Shown here piece after piece: positions 13,401 through 25,456 of a stretch of 64,000 bases of DNA (position 1 is its first letter; the number at the start of each line of letters is the position of its first letter). A program made the position numbers and the translations under genes. The stretch is taken from the NCBI RefSeq assembly GCF_030272615.1, contig NC_081406.1, forward strand, positions 218,930,997 to 218,994,996, in the 5' to 3' direction. This DNA is from Cryptomeria japonica (taxonomy: Eukaryota; Streptophyta; Pinopsida; Cupressales; Cupressaceae). The notes below the pieces were generated by a model. It did no database searches, was not told the origin of the DNA, and saw only the letters and a program-made list of their open reading frames with translations.

Positions 13401-14090
13401 TCTATAACTCTACTTTGACCAACAAAACAATCTAGGGGTGCATCTTATGGAGCTTTTGTTTGACTAGTTTTGCATTGAGTGTGATGGAAAGGTTGTGCAC
13501 CAATAACTCTAAATCTAAGCCTAGCATATCAGCATAGGACCAAGCAAAATTTATTTATGTTTCTTTAAGAAAAATGACAATGTTCTTCTTTTATTGGTGT
13601 ATGAGAGACTTTCCAACAAGAATATTATTTGGATTGTCTTCAGTACCCATGTTGATAGTGTTGGTCTCTTCAACCAACAATGATGATCTTTCCTATAGTA
13701 GGGGAACCATGGTAGATAGGTAATGTCCCTCATCTTCTAGTGCTTGATCCAAATTTTCACTAGAAGATACATCCTTTGTTTTTTACTTTTTCCATGTCCA
13801 AAGGCACCTCATTAAGGTTTTCATTAAGGGAATTTTGATTTTTCCTTTTATTTTCACTTTTGTGACTAAGGGAGTTAACATGACTACCAAAGTATGCCTT
13901 TTTATTGAGTTGGATTATGTTGATAGTTGTGTGATCCTTGAGGTTTCACATGTTTAGTAATGCCAATAGGGCATTATCATAAGAATAGATGTCAAGATCC
14001 AAGGGCCCTTGTTCATCCCAATTAATGAGTTTAGGGTATACAAGTGGTAGGTTTGAGGGGGTGGAAGGAGTGATGGGTGTGATGGTGTTC
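10480..14090 (-). pseudogene. element Y pol: RT, RNase H, second (archaeal-type) RNase H, integrase
   Basis: Reading leftwards from 14090: a poorly conserved gag/protease part (INWDEQGPLDLDIYSYDNAL); RT with EFKDLNKACSKDDFPLPNI near 13290 and the catalytic YVDD at 12997-13008; the RT connection and first RNase H (open 12654-12433, ending YELKYTPIE); a second RNase H near 12150-11690 (YGDSQLVIKQANDEYQTKD and FEQIPHKNNKAMDAMA); then integrase at about 11480-10480 with CVPYKKHGDKIHAP in the zinc-finger region and WGLDLIGKIHPTSSNAHKF (first Asp). In the second integrase Asp motif the expected D-N-G reads N-N-E, so the catalytic Asp is lost. Many stops and frameshifts are present. The RNase H arrangement is diagnostic for Tat/Ogre-type gypsy elements. 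Confidence 0.85.
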
Positions 14091-14091
14091 A

Positions 14092-17000
14092 TGTTGGCAA
14101 TGGAGCAATATTTGAGAGATTATGCATAAACTCACTGAAGCCCTAAAAGCTTACTAGTAGTGAGGCTCTATCCAGGTTTCTTTTGAAGTTAGAATAACCT
14201 ACATAGCTAGCCACATAGGATTCCTGGGGTCTTTGATGGTTATAAGAGTTAGAATAAACTCAATTGCACACACATGGGCAAAATAAGATCAAAGTTTCAT
14301 GAATTGATGGAGAAGTTTTCCATGCCTTTATTCATAAATATTGGTTACATAGTGTGTTATGTTTGATGGTATAAGTCATTTAAGAATGGATTGAACTCCT
14401 ATCTCTAAAATGTTGCACACCTTTAATCTAATTAGTGCATTTTAGAATGAAAGACACACACACTCATCCTTGTTCGAATAGGAACTGCATTTTTGTCATG
14501 CATCCTGTATTAGCATAACTCATATCAAAAATTCATTCTCTCCACCACATTATGCATCATCATGTTATCATCATAGGTATACATACTTGGGGGTATATCT
14601 CAAAAAAATCTAAAAATCATTAAAAGTCCTGAAAAAATCAATCAAAAAATCAATCAAAAAATCACAAAAATGTCATGAAAACATATAATAAAATAAAAAA
14701 ATTGAAGCAAGAAAGCATAGGCCATCCATCAAATCAAATCAACAATAGACAAACTCTCAAAGTCTACAATCAAACTAATCACATGTCTTGTTAATCAATC
14801 AAACTCTATCAAACATCAATATGTCTTATACAAGAAGGGTACACTCGAAACCAAATAGATTGGTCTTATACGGGGTACTCACTCTTTGAAACAAGACATT
14901 CCTATCAATGATCACACAAATCAAAGTAATGACATAGATTAGTATGACTGCTGGATTTTGTCCAAGTTAGTCTTATCTTTATCAGTTATTGGAAGGTCAT
15001 GTTTTATCAATAACAAAAAAATTTAAAACCATAAAAATACCAAAAACATTCAGAAAAAGTCCAAAACCAATCAATATCGATCCACAAAATCCAAAAACAT
15101 TCAAATGTCAATTAAAAAAATTGCAATAAATTGTCTCACAAGAATCCAACAAACACTTCACATGAAGTTAAACAAAGGATACAACTATCTTGTCAAAATG
15201 TCTGCAATCAAGCCGATCAACTATCTAATCTATCGAGTCACTATCAAACTATCAATGTGATCAACATCTTGTCTTAAACAAAATTGCTACACTCGAAACC
15301 AGACAGGTCATTCTTAAAAGGGGTCCAAAACTTTTGAAATCGGACATTATCAAAATCACATCAAGCAATCACATGAAGACAAAAATTAGTATGGTTGTTG
15401 CATTTTGTTCTAGTTGGTTTTATCTTTTATCAATTGATGAAGATCATGTTTCTAGCTACTCAAGGATGTCCAAAAGTGACTAGAGGAGCCGTGATGGGCA
15501 TGATCCTTTTTCTTTGTTTGTTATTTGTGGTTTGAACCGATGAAGTTATGGGGAAATAGTTCAAGTGGGTGTCTATGATTGGTACATTCATTCGACAAGT
15601 ATCCCATGAAGGATAACTATGTTTGTGACCACCGCACATACCTCGACCCCTGTTGTTATTCTTAGAATGGAGGGTTCATTCCTTGTCTGCTATGTGTTTG
15701 TTTCTTTGCAATGAGATATCTATGCATCTTGGTTCCTTATACCCTAATGTAATAAACTTCATTGTTACAGAATAAGGCTCAATGATGAAAATGTATTGCA
15801 CTATGAATAAGGACAAGAAGACTATTCATCATCAATCATATCATTTCATTTTTCTAATCTCACCATGTTGATTGTCTCTTTAGATCATTCTCTCATCAAG
15901 TATCTTTTCTTCGATCAACTTGATGATTCTTTCTATCATTCTTTCATCTAACATGATCTCTCTCATCACTTAATTTCAATATTTTCATCTATGATTCTAT
16001 CATTTTCTCATATCAACTATTCTATCTATCAATCAATTATTCCTTACCTTCATCATATTTTATCATTCCTCCAATTTTTATCAATCTTCAACTTATATAG
16101 GATGTATCCTTCCTGAAACTAGATGTTCCATTATCTATCTTTGTCTCATACATGATAAGAACTTCCTGAAACCACACAAATCAGTCTTATACATGATGTA
16201 TCCTTCATGAAAGAAGACATTTTGATCATTTTTTTGTCTTATACAAGATGTGTCCTTCCTAAAACCAGACTTTATCTTTATCTTATCAATCCCATCAATC
16301 TTATTATTCAATAAGTCTACAAAACATTCTAACCATTTCTTTTCTATAACCAAACTCATTCATGTCATCAACTAACCATTCTTCCAACTATCATATAACA
16401 TTCTTCTTCTTTCGAGAGATCATTCATGTCATCAATGCACAAACAATCTCTCGAGGGGGCATTATACCCTAGTGTCACTGAGGCATACTCAGGCAATTTT
16501 CTTTTCGTTTTCTTTGAAACAATGTTGTTCTGATATTGTGTCAAAGAGGGGCAAATGTAGACACCTAAAAATGTCTCATTAATTCTATAGTAATTATTCC
16601 TCTATTTAATTAAGTAATTCTTTAATTATTTGATTAATCTAACTATTTTTTCTAATCATCACCCTTCAACACTTCTATTTATTCTATTTCTATTCTCAAA
16701 TCATTTCACTCAGTTAACCATATCTCAATAATTAATTAAATATCAATTATTTAATTAATTACGACCTTTTCCTTAGTTAAATAATCTTTATTGTTTAATT
16801 AATTCTATCTCCTAAGTTTAAATAATTTCATTTAAATTAATTAAATTAATTATTTAAATTAATTAAATTAATTAAATTAATTAATTAAATTCCTCCAAAT
16901 CCCCAAATTATAATTCCAATTAATTCCATTTAATTTTATCTCATTTCTCCCAAATTTGAATTTCATATCATTTCATCTAATTTCATTTCTTCCAAATTCA

Positions 17001-17094
17001 CATTTCCCCATATCTGAATTTCAATTAATTTCATGTGCATTTCAACATTCGAATGACCAAATTCAAATCCAAATTTAAAATGAAAAATCAAATC
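14092..17094 (+). mobile_element. X-family Tat fragment (X-prime): 3-prime internal region plus half an LTR
   Basis: This is collinear with 37967-40890 of element X over its whole length. The homology starts abruptly at TGTTGGCAATGGAG (14092) inside Y and ends abruptly at 17094 in the middle of the LTR. A polypurine tract (CAAAGAGGGGCAAA) precedes the LTR start TGTAGACACC at 16557, so this is a 3-prime end. The 538-bp LTR part is half of the usual 1.09 kb. The internal part holds repeated phrases of the type 'cttatacaggatgtgtccttcc', no genes and many AAAATC words. How it became joined to copia A at 17095-17105 is unresolved. Confidence 0.8.
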
Positions 17095-19056
17095 AATTAT
17101 GTTAACCATGCTTCCATAGGTTTTTTATCAACAAGGGCTAGTGTAGGAGACCTGTTAAACAGGTAGCAAGTAGTGGCAACAGTTTCGGCCCAAAACTTTT
17201 ATTCTAGACCAGCACCACTCAACATACTCGTATCCTTCTCCATCAATGTCTTGTTCATTCTTTCTGCAACTCCATTCTATTGTTAATGCCACAATCTTTA
17301 ACAAATCTAAAAAATCATTAGAGAAAAATTCACCGCCATTATCAATCCTCAACCATTTTATTTTTTTTATAGTCTGCAACTCAACCATTGCTTTAAATTC
17401 TTTAAATTGACTAAAAACTTCAGATTTACTCTTTAAAAAATATACCCATGTCCTTCTACTGAAATAATCAATAAATAAAACATAATATGTGGATTTTCCA
17501 ATCGAAGGAACATCTACAAGACCAAACACATCAGAATGAATAAGATCCAAAATACCACACGTTTTATGAGAAATCGACTAAAACTGAACGTGGTTTTGTT
17601 TTCCATAAATGTAATGCTCAAAAAAATAAAAGTCAAGATTACAATCTTTCAAACCTTCAACAAGGTTTTTATTTTTCAAGGTCCTTAGACCCTTTTGTCG
17701 AAAGTGGCCATGTCTTTGGTGCCATAACACAGTCTTCTCTATAGGTAACTTTTCTTTAGAAGAAAGAGCACCCTTAGGTACCCAAAAGCCATTTCCATTT
17801 GTTGAAGGTGAAACCCTCAAATCTTCCATAGATTTAATTTTTACATAAGTGCTATTACACTCAATAGTGTATGTGTCTAGCTTATACAAAGTGTCAAACC
17901 TGACACCTCTAGCAATTACCATAGCACCCTTAATCATCTTACATCCTACTTCAGAAAAGACTACCTATACACCCGCATCTATCAATTTTCTCTCAGATAA
18001 TAGATTTTATTTTAAACCAAGGATATGCAACACACCATTAATCCTTTTTATTCTACCATCAGAAAACCTGATTCTAACTTTAGCTTGACCAACAATATCT
18101 AAATGTGAATCAACATCCATGTACACCTTACCTCCATTAAATCATTCATATTCTAAAAACTAATCTCTATTTGTAGTCATATGAAAAGATGCACCTTAGT
18201 GAATTAACCAAGCATCATTACTTGCATGAGTTGCCAAAGTTGTGATAAATGCATCACCATCTTCCTTATCGGAGTCAGAATCAGAATCAATCTTCTTCTT
18301 TTTCTTCTTCTTTTCTTCTTTGCAGTCCTTATAGATGTGACTTGGTTTACTACAATTCAAGCAAATAGATTCGGACTTTCCAGGAGATTTCGATCTCCCT
18401 CTCGACTTGGACTTATTGTGCTTCTCATCCTTCTTGCCTTTATCCTTAGGTCTTCCTGGAATAGTTAGGGCTTCCTTTGAACTAAGGGATACCTTCCTTC
18501 ACATCTCTTCACATAGTAGGGTACCTTCCACATCTTCAGACTTCAAAACAATAGAAGTACTACCGATAGCCATAACAAGAGAATCCCACAAATTAGGCAA
18601 AGAACAAAGCAAGATCTAGCATTTCTCCTCTTCGTTCATCTTAACATCGACAAATATTAATTGAACCACCAATATATTGAATGCTTCCAGGTGGTCTGCA
18701 ATTCTTCCACCCTCTTCTATCTTCAAGGAATACAATTTCTTCCTCAAGAAAATCTGATCTAATAAAGATTTTGCTTGATACATTTCACCAAGCTTAGTCC
18801 ATAACTTCTTTGCAGTGTTTTCTTAGTGGACATTGATCAGAACAGAGTTTGCCATGCACAGTCTAATTAGACCCATGGATTTTCAGTCCATAACATCATA
18901 CTGAGCCACCACCGTAGGATCTGAGGGCGATTGAGCATTCACATCAACAACATCCCATAGATCTCGATCTATTAGCAGTTCTTTCATCTTTACCTTCCAC
19001 ATCTACAAATTTGTTCCATTAAATTTCTCCACCTCTATTTTCCCTAATGAGCTTGC
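17095..19056 (-). pseudogene. copia A gag-protease-integrase pseudogene, 3-prime truncated
   Basis: Reading leftwards from 19056, after the X insertion: gag (EVEKFNGTN, then KKLWTKLGEMYQAKSLLDQ of the UBN2 type), a complete zinc knuckle (C-LN-C-SKPS-H-IYKD-C), a Lys-rich linker, and protease, whose D-S-G motif is ruined (the Asp-Ser codons read CAC TAA). The GAG-pre-integrase domain (open 17937-17578) contains WHQRHGHFRQKGLRTL but has lost the usual Cys of CEHC. Integrase (open 17550-17155) contains LDLIHSDVFG and RIDNGGEFFSNDF. It ends near 17105 at ALVDKKPMEAW, so RT and RNase H are missing. Its start codon and leader lie at 41509-41641, beyond element X. It is a sister of copia B. Confidence 0.88.
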
Positions 19057-20139
19057 TGTAGACACCTAAAAATATCTCATTAATTCTACATTAATTATTA
19101 GTCTATTTAATTAAGTAATTCTTTAATTATTTGATTAAACTAACTATTTCTTATAATCATCGCCCTTCAACACTTCTAATTATTCTATTTATATTCTCAA
19201 ATCATTTTAATTAGTTAACCATATCTCAATAATTAATTAAATATCAATTATTTAATTAATTACAACCTTTTCTTTAGTTAAATAATCTTTATTATTTAAT
19301 TAATTCTATCTCATAAGTTTAAATAATTTCATTCAAATTATTTAAATTAATTAATTAAATTCCTCCAAATCCCCAAATTATAATTCCAATTAATTCCATC
19401 TAATTTCATCTCATTTCTCCCAAATTCGAATATCATATCATTTCATCTAATTTCATTTTTTCCAAATTCACATTTCCCCAAATCCGAATTTCAATTAATT
19501 TCATGCACATTTCAGCATTGAAATGACCATTCAAATCCAAATTGAAAATTAAAATCAAATTTAATTTCAAATTCCTACAACACATGCTAGATTAGAACTA
19601 ATTGACCAAATCAGTTATCTATTGAGTTAACTCATCAATCATCCTTTTTAACTCTCAATTACCTTTTTTTGACTAATCCATCTATTCAGTCTACTAATCA
19701 ATCAATCCACTTACCTCTCCAATCAATTCAGTCTTCTAATCAATCAATTATGTTAGTAGATCAATCTAATGAGTTAACTGGTCAATCTAAACAAGTTATC
19801 TGTTAATCAACACTTGAGTTCAAATTCTCACTTTCTTTGTGTTGAAAATCTATAAATTCAACCTCTTTTCTCAATTCAATCTAGAATCACAGTCTTCAAA
19901 CAATTGTCTAATCTATGCAAGAATCCCAGTGCAATACCCGAGAGACACCTACAAGCACAATTCAGAGAAGCACAATGGAAGCCACGATGCAGGATGAGGG
20001 AGTTTCATTTATTTGAATTTATTCTTATCTTGTGTTAATTTCTATTGGTTTATGTTTGAAATTGCTTTGATAATTAAGGATTTGGTGATTTGTCCTTATT
20101 TCTTATTTCTGCATTAACACTTATTTACTGCATGAAACA
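19057..20139 (+). repeat. 5-prime LTR of element X
   Basis: Starts TGTAGACACC and ends GCATGAAACA. The first half is built of AT-rich TTAATTAA-type words; the second half carries a likely TATA box (CTATAAATTC, 19850-19859). No convincing primer-binding site follows at 20140; the next bases, TTTGCTAAACCCGAC, do not fit the common plant tRNA primers. Confidence 0.88.
19850..19859 (+). promoter_or_regulatory. probable TATA box in X LTR
   Basis: CTATAAATTC lies about 280 bp before the LTR end, the usual position of a core promoter. The 3-prime LTR has the variant TTATAAATTC at about 41258. Confidence 0.5.
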
Positions 20140-20195
20140 TTTGCTAAACCCGACGTGAACTAATAGCAATTTAAAAATTTGTGTATGCCTGCAGG

Positions 20196-20641
20196 TTTCC
20201 ATTTTTGGTAGGTTTCCATTTTTGGAAAGTTTCCATTTTTGGCAGGTTTTCATTTATGGCAGGTTTTCGTTTATGGCAAGTTTCCATTTTTGGAAGGTTT
20301 TCAATTTTGGTAGGTTTCCATTTGTGGAATGTTTCAATTATTTACAGGTTTCTATTTTTGATAGGTTTCCATTTCTGGAAAGTTTTTGTTTTTGTCAAGT
20401 TTCCACTCCTAGAAAGTTTCCATTTTTGGCAGGGTTTCTTTTTGGGTAGATTTCCATTTTTGGTAAGTTTGATCATTTTTTGAAAGTTTCTATTTTTGAC
20501 AAGTTTCCATTTCTGGAATGTTTCCATTTTTGGTAGGTTTCCGTTTCTAAAAAATTTCTATTTTTGGCAGGTTTTCGTTTTTAGTAAGTTTTCATTTTTT
20601 GTAGGTTTTTATTTTTGGCAATTTCCATTTTTAGCAAGTTC
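20196..20641 (+). repeat. 17-bp minisatellite in the X leader
   Basis: About 25 degenerate copies of a unit close to TTTCCATTTTTGGCAGG run in tandem. The unit length, not a multiple of three, and its base bias leave open frames in several phases that encode only the repeat, so those frames are not genes. Tandem repeats in untranslated regions are a known property of Tat/Ogre elements. Confidence 0.9.
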
Positions 20642-22053
20642 CTCATGTAAATTAAAAAAAAAACCCAAAAACCTCTATACTTTAATTTTTCTTAAATTCT
20701 AGTCTTTTAGTGTTTTATTTTATAACAGATCATTGCTAAACACATAAGCAATTTTTTTGTAACCAAAGGAAGGAAATTAGGTTGGATAGCCCACCATATG
20801 TCTACTAACATTAGTTTCTCTGCAGGGCTAGAGTAGAGAGCTTCTTTTGGTGCTTTTAAAAAGAACAAAATCAAATTCTTTCATGTTCATTTTCAAATTT
20901 CTATGAAGGTTAAAAATGAACACCATGTCTGTGTGGAGCAACATCTCCACTTAGAATAGAAAATCATTGCAATGGAAGGATAAAAAGAAATTTTGTTTTT
21001 CGTGTCTTCGAAGGGATGGGTATTATGCTCTCCCCTTCAATGGGTGATCAAAAAACTAGACTCTCTTCTTTCATGCTTTCATTTATTTCTTGCAATTAAA
21101 TCCTTTAGAAGGCTTTCCCTCCCGAGTTGCCCTTAGGGCACCATTAAGGCCGGTGAGAGGGGAACGACCTAAGTGACAATGACTAAACCCAAGTAATCCA
21201 AGCCACTATAAATAAATGCATATGTGATGAAAATCATATTTGACGAGTGTTAAATGTTGTCACAACAACATTATGCCTCCCTTAGTGCCTATACGGTATG
21301 TTAAAATCTATAGAGTGTAACCTCTACAGACTGGGAGATCTCCCTCAATGGAGTGTAAAACACTACTGATTGTGACCACTCGAACGAGACCCTATCTAAA
21401 CACCATAGAAATTAGAAGCCAAGCTGAGATAGTGACCAGACACTTGTTTTATCACAGTGCAAGGGTGGGGAAGAATCTACCCACAAGACACTCACCATAT
21501 ATCTCCCAAGATAACGGGCCAATTGAGGAGCAATCTTCTTTGGTCTAATTTCTTGTAAAAGGCAAAAAAATGGGTGCACCTTAGGGTGTGACATGGTTGT
21601 TTGAGCTGATAGAGTATCGAGATGTGGGTTGTGATAATACTTGTGACCTTTTGACCTTAGGAGAGTTTGCTTGATGTATATTGAATTGCCCAAATACAAT
21701 AAAAACAAAATGGGGTCTTGAAAAAGACTCCAACATTCATGGGAATTTGAAAAAATTTCCTTAAACAAGTATTATTTTCATGGTTTTATTCTTTTTGATG
21801 TGTCTATTGTGTCTTTTGCTACATTTCACCAAGTTCAAACATTTTAGAAAATACCAAAAAATAAAGTGTAATCTAAACCAATTTTTTGTCAAAAACATGA
21901 ACAATAATGGAGAAGAGCAATGAAAGCCTTGTTATTTCAATTGAGGGGGTCTTAAATAAATCATTCTTTTAATTCAATTGATATTGCATTATTTCATTAT
22001 AATTTAGGAGTTATATTGATTAGATTAGAGTTGTGATTCGTTCTTTGATATCT
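20642..22053 (+). other. X leader region, no gene seen
   Basis: Non-coding sequence between the minisatellite and the LTR fragment. A block near 21146-21175 (GCCGGTGAGAGGGGAACGAC) has a diverged counterpart on the minus strand of Y near 52960-52985. This supports common descent of the X and Y leaders. Open frames at 21348-21768 on both strands have no family features. Confidence 0.5.
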
Positions 22054-22507
22054 AATTTCATTTCTTCCAAATTCACATTTCCCCAAATCTGAATTTCAAT
22101 TAATTTCATATGCATTTCAGCATTCGAATGACCAAATTCAAATCCAAATTGAAAATGAAAATTAAATTAAATTTCAAATTCCTCCAACACAGTCTAAATC
22201 ATAACTGATTGATGAAATCAATTGTCTAATCAGTTAACTCAGTTAACTCATCAATCATCCTTTTTAACTCTCAATCACCTTTTTTCTGACTAATCCATCT
22301 ATTCAGTCTACTAATCAATCAATCCACTTATCTCTAAAATCAATCAATTCAATCTTCTAATCAATCAATCCAGTCAACTAGCTAGTCTATTCAGTCTACT
22401 GGTCAATCAATTGAGTTTACTTTCCAATCAATTATGTTAACAAATCAATCTAATGAGTTAACTGATCAATCTAAATCAATTATATGTCAATCAACACTCG
22501 AGTTCAG
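22054..22507 (+). repeat. internal fragment of an X-family LTR
   Basis: Matches 40780-41228 of the 3-prime LTR (CTAATTTCATT to CTCGAGTTCA) and breaks off sharply into pol sequence. It lies where gag, protease and RT should be, so X appears rearranged, for instance by recombination or template switching between an LTR and pol. Confidence 0.8.
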
Positions 22508-24178
22508 CACTAACTGGAAGAATTGTAAAATGGATCATGATACTCAGTGAATTCGACATCGAATACATCAGTAGAAAGGCTATAAAAGGACAAATCATAA
22601 CAGACCAACTTGCAGGAGCACCTTTACAAGAAAATCACCCGATGGTAATAGATTTTCTAGATGATTCAGTATTTACACTATCAACATAGACACAATGGAA
22701 ATTATTCTTTGATGGTTCACATACAAATCATGGAGAAGGAGAAGGAATTTTGTTCATAACTCCTCAAGGAGATTCAATTCCAAAATCATTCAGGATTATC
22801 TTTCCTTGTACCAATAACATTGCTAAATACGAAACCCTGATGGTAGGACTATGCACTGCACTACAATGGAACATCAAAGATTTACAGGTCTTTGGAGACT
22901 CAAAACTCATCAGTAATCAAGTCAATGATGATTACAATATGAAAGATGATAAGTTACAACCATACAAACAATTGTTAGAAGAATACAAGAAAAATTTCAC
23001 CAAGGTCACATTTGAACAGATTCCAAGAGTGCAAAATAGGGCAGCAGATGCAATGACAATAGTAGGATCTCAAATGCCTTGATATGGAGGAGACACAAAT
23101 TGCCTTACAAGAAGTCCATGATGGAATATGTGGTGCACATTCTTTTGGACCTTCTCTAGCATAAACATTGTTATGAACATGTTACTATTGGCCTACAATA
23201 GAAAAAGATGCTTACAAGTATGTACAAAGATGCAAGCAATGCCAAATACATGGGAATCTCATTCATGCACTTGCTCAAGATATTCAGCCAATAACATCAC
23301 CATGGCCATTTTCACAATGGGGATTAGATCTTGTAGGGAAACTAAATCCTACCTCTTCCAATGGACATAAGTTTACTCTCACAGCTACAAAATATTTCAC
23401 AAAATGGGTTGAATCAATCCAGATGGTTTTCACAACAGGAAAACAAATAGAGAAATTTGTCCTAAATTATATCATTTGCAGGTATGGGGTACCCATGTGC
23501 ATCATGATTGATAATGGATGACCCTTTAAAAATCAAGAAGTGAGTGAGCTTTGTGAACAATTTAAAATCCAGCAGCATTTTGCAACACCCTACTATCCCC
23601 AAAGCAATGGTCAAGATGAAGCAACAAACAAAACTATTTTGAAAATTTTAAAGAAAGTTGTCAATGACAATGGATGAGATTGACATCTCCAACTAAATCC
23701 AGATCTATGGTCTTATCGAAATAGTATACATATGGAAACCGATACAACACCATTCTCTCTGGTTTATGGTGTAGAAGCCATTTTACCTATCGAAGTAGAA
23801 TTGCCATCCCTAAGAGCCTCTCTAAAAAACATAATCTCAGAAGAAAACTATAGAGTAGCACGTTTGCAAGAATTGGAATTCCTAGATGAAAAATGACAAA
23901 GCGCTCTAAACCATTTACAAGGCTACCAAAACAAAATGAGAAGAAGCTACAACAAACGAGTCAACCCACGTTGCTTTGAAATAGGAGATATCATTCTTAA
24001 ATAAAATCAAAGAAACCTTGTAGAACGTGAAAAACCAGGAAAGTTTGAACCTAATTCGTTGGGTCTGTTTGTCATAACAAAAGGAATTGGGAATGGTGCT
24101 TATCATTTGCAAATAATGGAGGGAGATTCACTCTCTGATCCTATCAATTGTGTGCATCTAAAAAGATATTACATCTAA
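22508..24178 (+). pseudogene. element X pol remnant: archaeal-type RNase H and integrase
   Basis: The frame enters inside the RT/RNase H connection (FDIEYISRKAIKGQIITDQL). The Tat-type second RNase H follows (WKLFFDGSHTNHGEG; open 22750-23082 with CTNNIAKYETLMVGL, FGDSKLISNQVNDDY, FEQIPRVQNRAADAM). Integrase follows a frameshift: CKQCQIHGNLIHAP, WGLDLVGKLNPTSSNGHKF (first Asp), MIDNG-PFKNQ (second Asp, followed by a stop), NGQDEATNKTILK (Glu). The catalytic triad is therefore still readable although broken by several stops. The C-terminal part runs through FSLVYGVEAILPIEVELPS to VHLKRYYI and a natural-looking end at 24178. It lies directly downstream of the LTR fragment. Confidence 0.88.
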
Positions 24179-24642
24179 GGGTGGGTTCATTTCAAATTCC
24201 AGTACTGCATTTGCATATTTTTTTTAACTCATAGCATTATCCCTTTCTCATATAGTTGCATCAATAAAACAAGATGATTGTCTGAGTTATTCACCTATTT
24301 GCACTGAAAGAAATGAAGGTTGTCTCATTTCCTAGATACTTGTTGATGAAGTCTTTAGGAGGCCTTTAGTCATTAATCTTCAACGTCACATTGTGATTAA
24401 GCTTTATCCTTAGTTGGGTAGTAGTTTCACTATCAAGTCTTGTTACCCAGAATCTATCAATTGTTATATGTCACACATTAATCAAAAGCTCTAAGTCATT
24501 ACAAATACCTAGTTGGTCATGTGGCTATTGAAAAATCCAATATTCTACTTCAACGTCATTGTAATTGTCATACCCAAGTAGGTTTCATTACTTACAAGTT
24601 AAGGCAAGAAAATAAAAGAAAAAAAGTGTTATGTCAATCTCA
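24179..24642 (+). other. X 3-prime untranslated region, left part
   Basis: Non-coding sequence after integrase; it stops at the CACTA insertion (target duplication TCA at 24640-24642) and resumes at 37853. No features are recognised. Confidence 0.6.
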
Positions 24643-24966
24643 CACTAGTACATTTAGGTCAAGATTTCGATGGCAAGTCGTTGGAATTCTGACCACATTT
24701 CGTCGCACTACTGATAGAAAAAGCTGTCAAAAACCTTGTGTCAGAAGTTTCGACTATCCTTGTGGTCGTTGCAATTCCGACATCGCCTCCAACCTTTCCG
24801 ATGGCCACCATGGATGCTCATTCCATGAAAGAATACCGTCACGATCTCAGGCTATCGTCAGAATTTTGACTCCAAAGTATAAAATTCTGACAGAGGAGTG
24901 TCGTCGGATGCACAACATCCTTGTCAGGCATTTCATTGGTTGTCGTCGGAATTCCGACGGTGAGAG
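24643..24966. repeat. left CACTA terminus with subterminal repeats
   Basis: Variants of GTCGTCGGAATTCCGAC occur at 24677-24693, 24765-24781, 24855-24870 and 24942-24958, with weaker half-sites between them. In CACTA elements such motifs bind the accessory transposition protein. A 149-residue open frame across 24521-24970 is a by-product of these repeats. Confidence 0.75.
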
Positions 24967-25456
24967 ATGATGTGGGTCAAATGGCTTTGCCATCGGTGCA
25001 TGAAAGCATTGAACAAGTTCTATTTTTAAAAATTGCATTAAACATTTTAATTTATTTGATTCAGTGTTATTTGCAAAAAATGATTATCAATGATGTTTCC
25101 TTTCTCCAATAATTGTCTAGGATCTTTCCGTCAGATAATATGTAACATCGAATGACTAAATTTTTTATTTACAAATGCTTATTTAATTATTATCTGAGCG
25201 TGAATTAAAATTTATGTCTGTATGGAAGCAGAACATACAAGTTGAAGAGTCTCTTGCAAGAAAATTTCCTAAAAGAAAGCAAGCAGGCATTATCTTGAAT
25301 GACATGGAAACAAGCTCATCAGCTGCCTAGAAGAGAGCAATTGGAGACTGGCAGAGGAAAGTGTTTAAGGGTGATAAATAGATAGATAGTATGCAATACA
25401 AACAAACAATGTATGGAGTGTCTGATGTGACGTCTCTAATTTATGTCTGGAGGGAC

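Noticed and set aside
20140-20160. Primer-binding site of element X
   Set aside because: TTTGCTAAACCCGAC does not match a tRNA end that could be named; the site may be mutated.
20181-20527. Open frames of 60-100 residues rich in Phe and Gly
   Set aside because: They are translations of the 17-bp minisatellite; the repeat unit is not a multiple of three and both strands are open.
20196-20641. CRISPR-like array
   Set aside because: The repeats are contiguous and degenerate, without unique spacers, in a plant retrotransposon.
24521-24970. A 149-residue open frame
   Set aside because: It crosses the CACTA insertion point and is composed of subterminal repeats; its Cys/Arg-rich translation is not a zinc-finger family that could be recognised.
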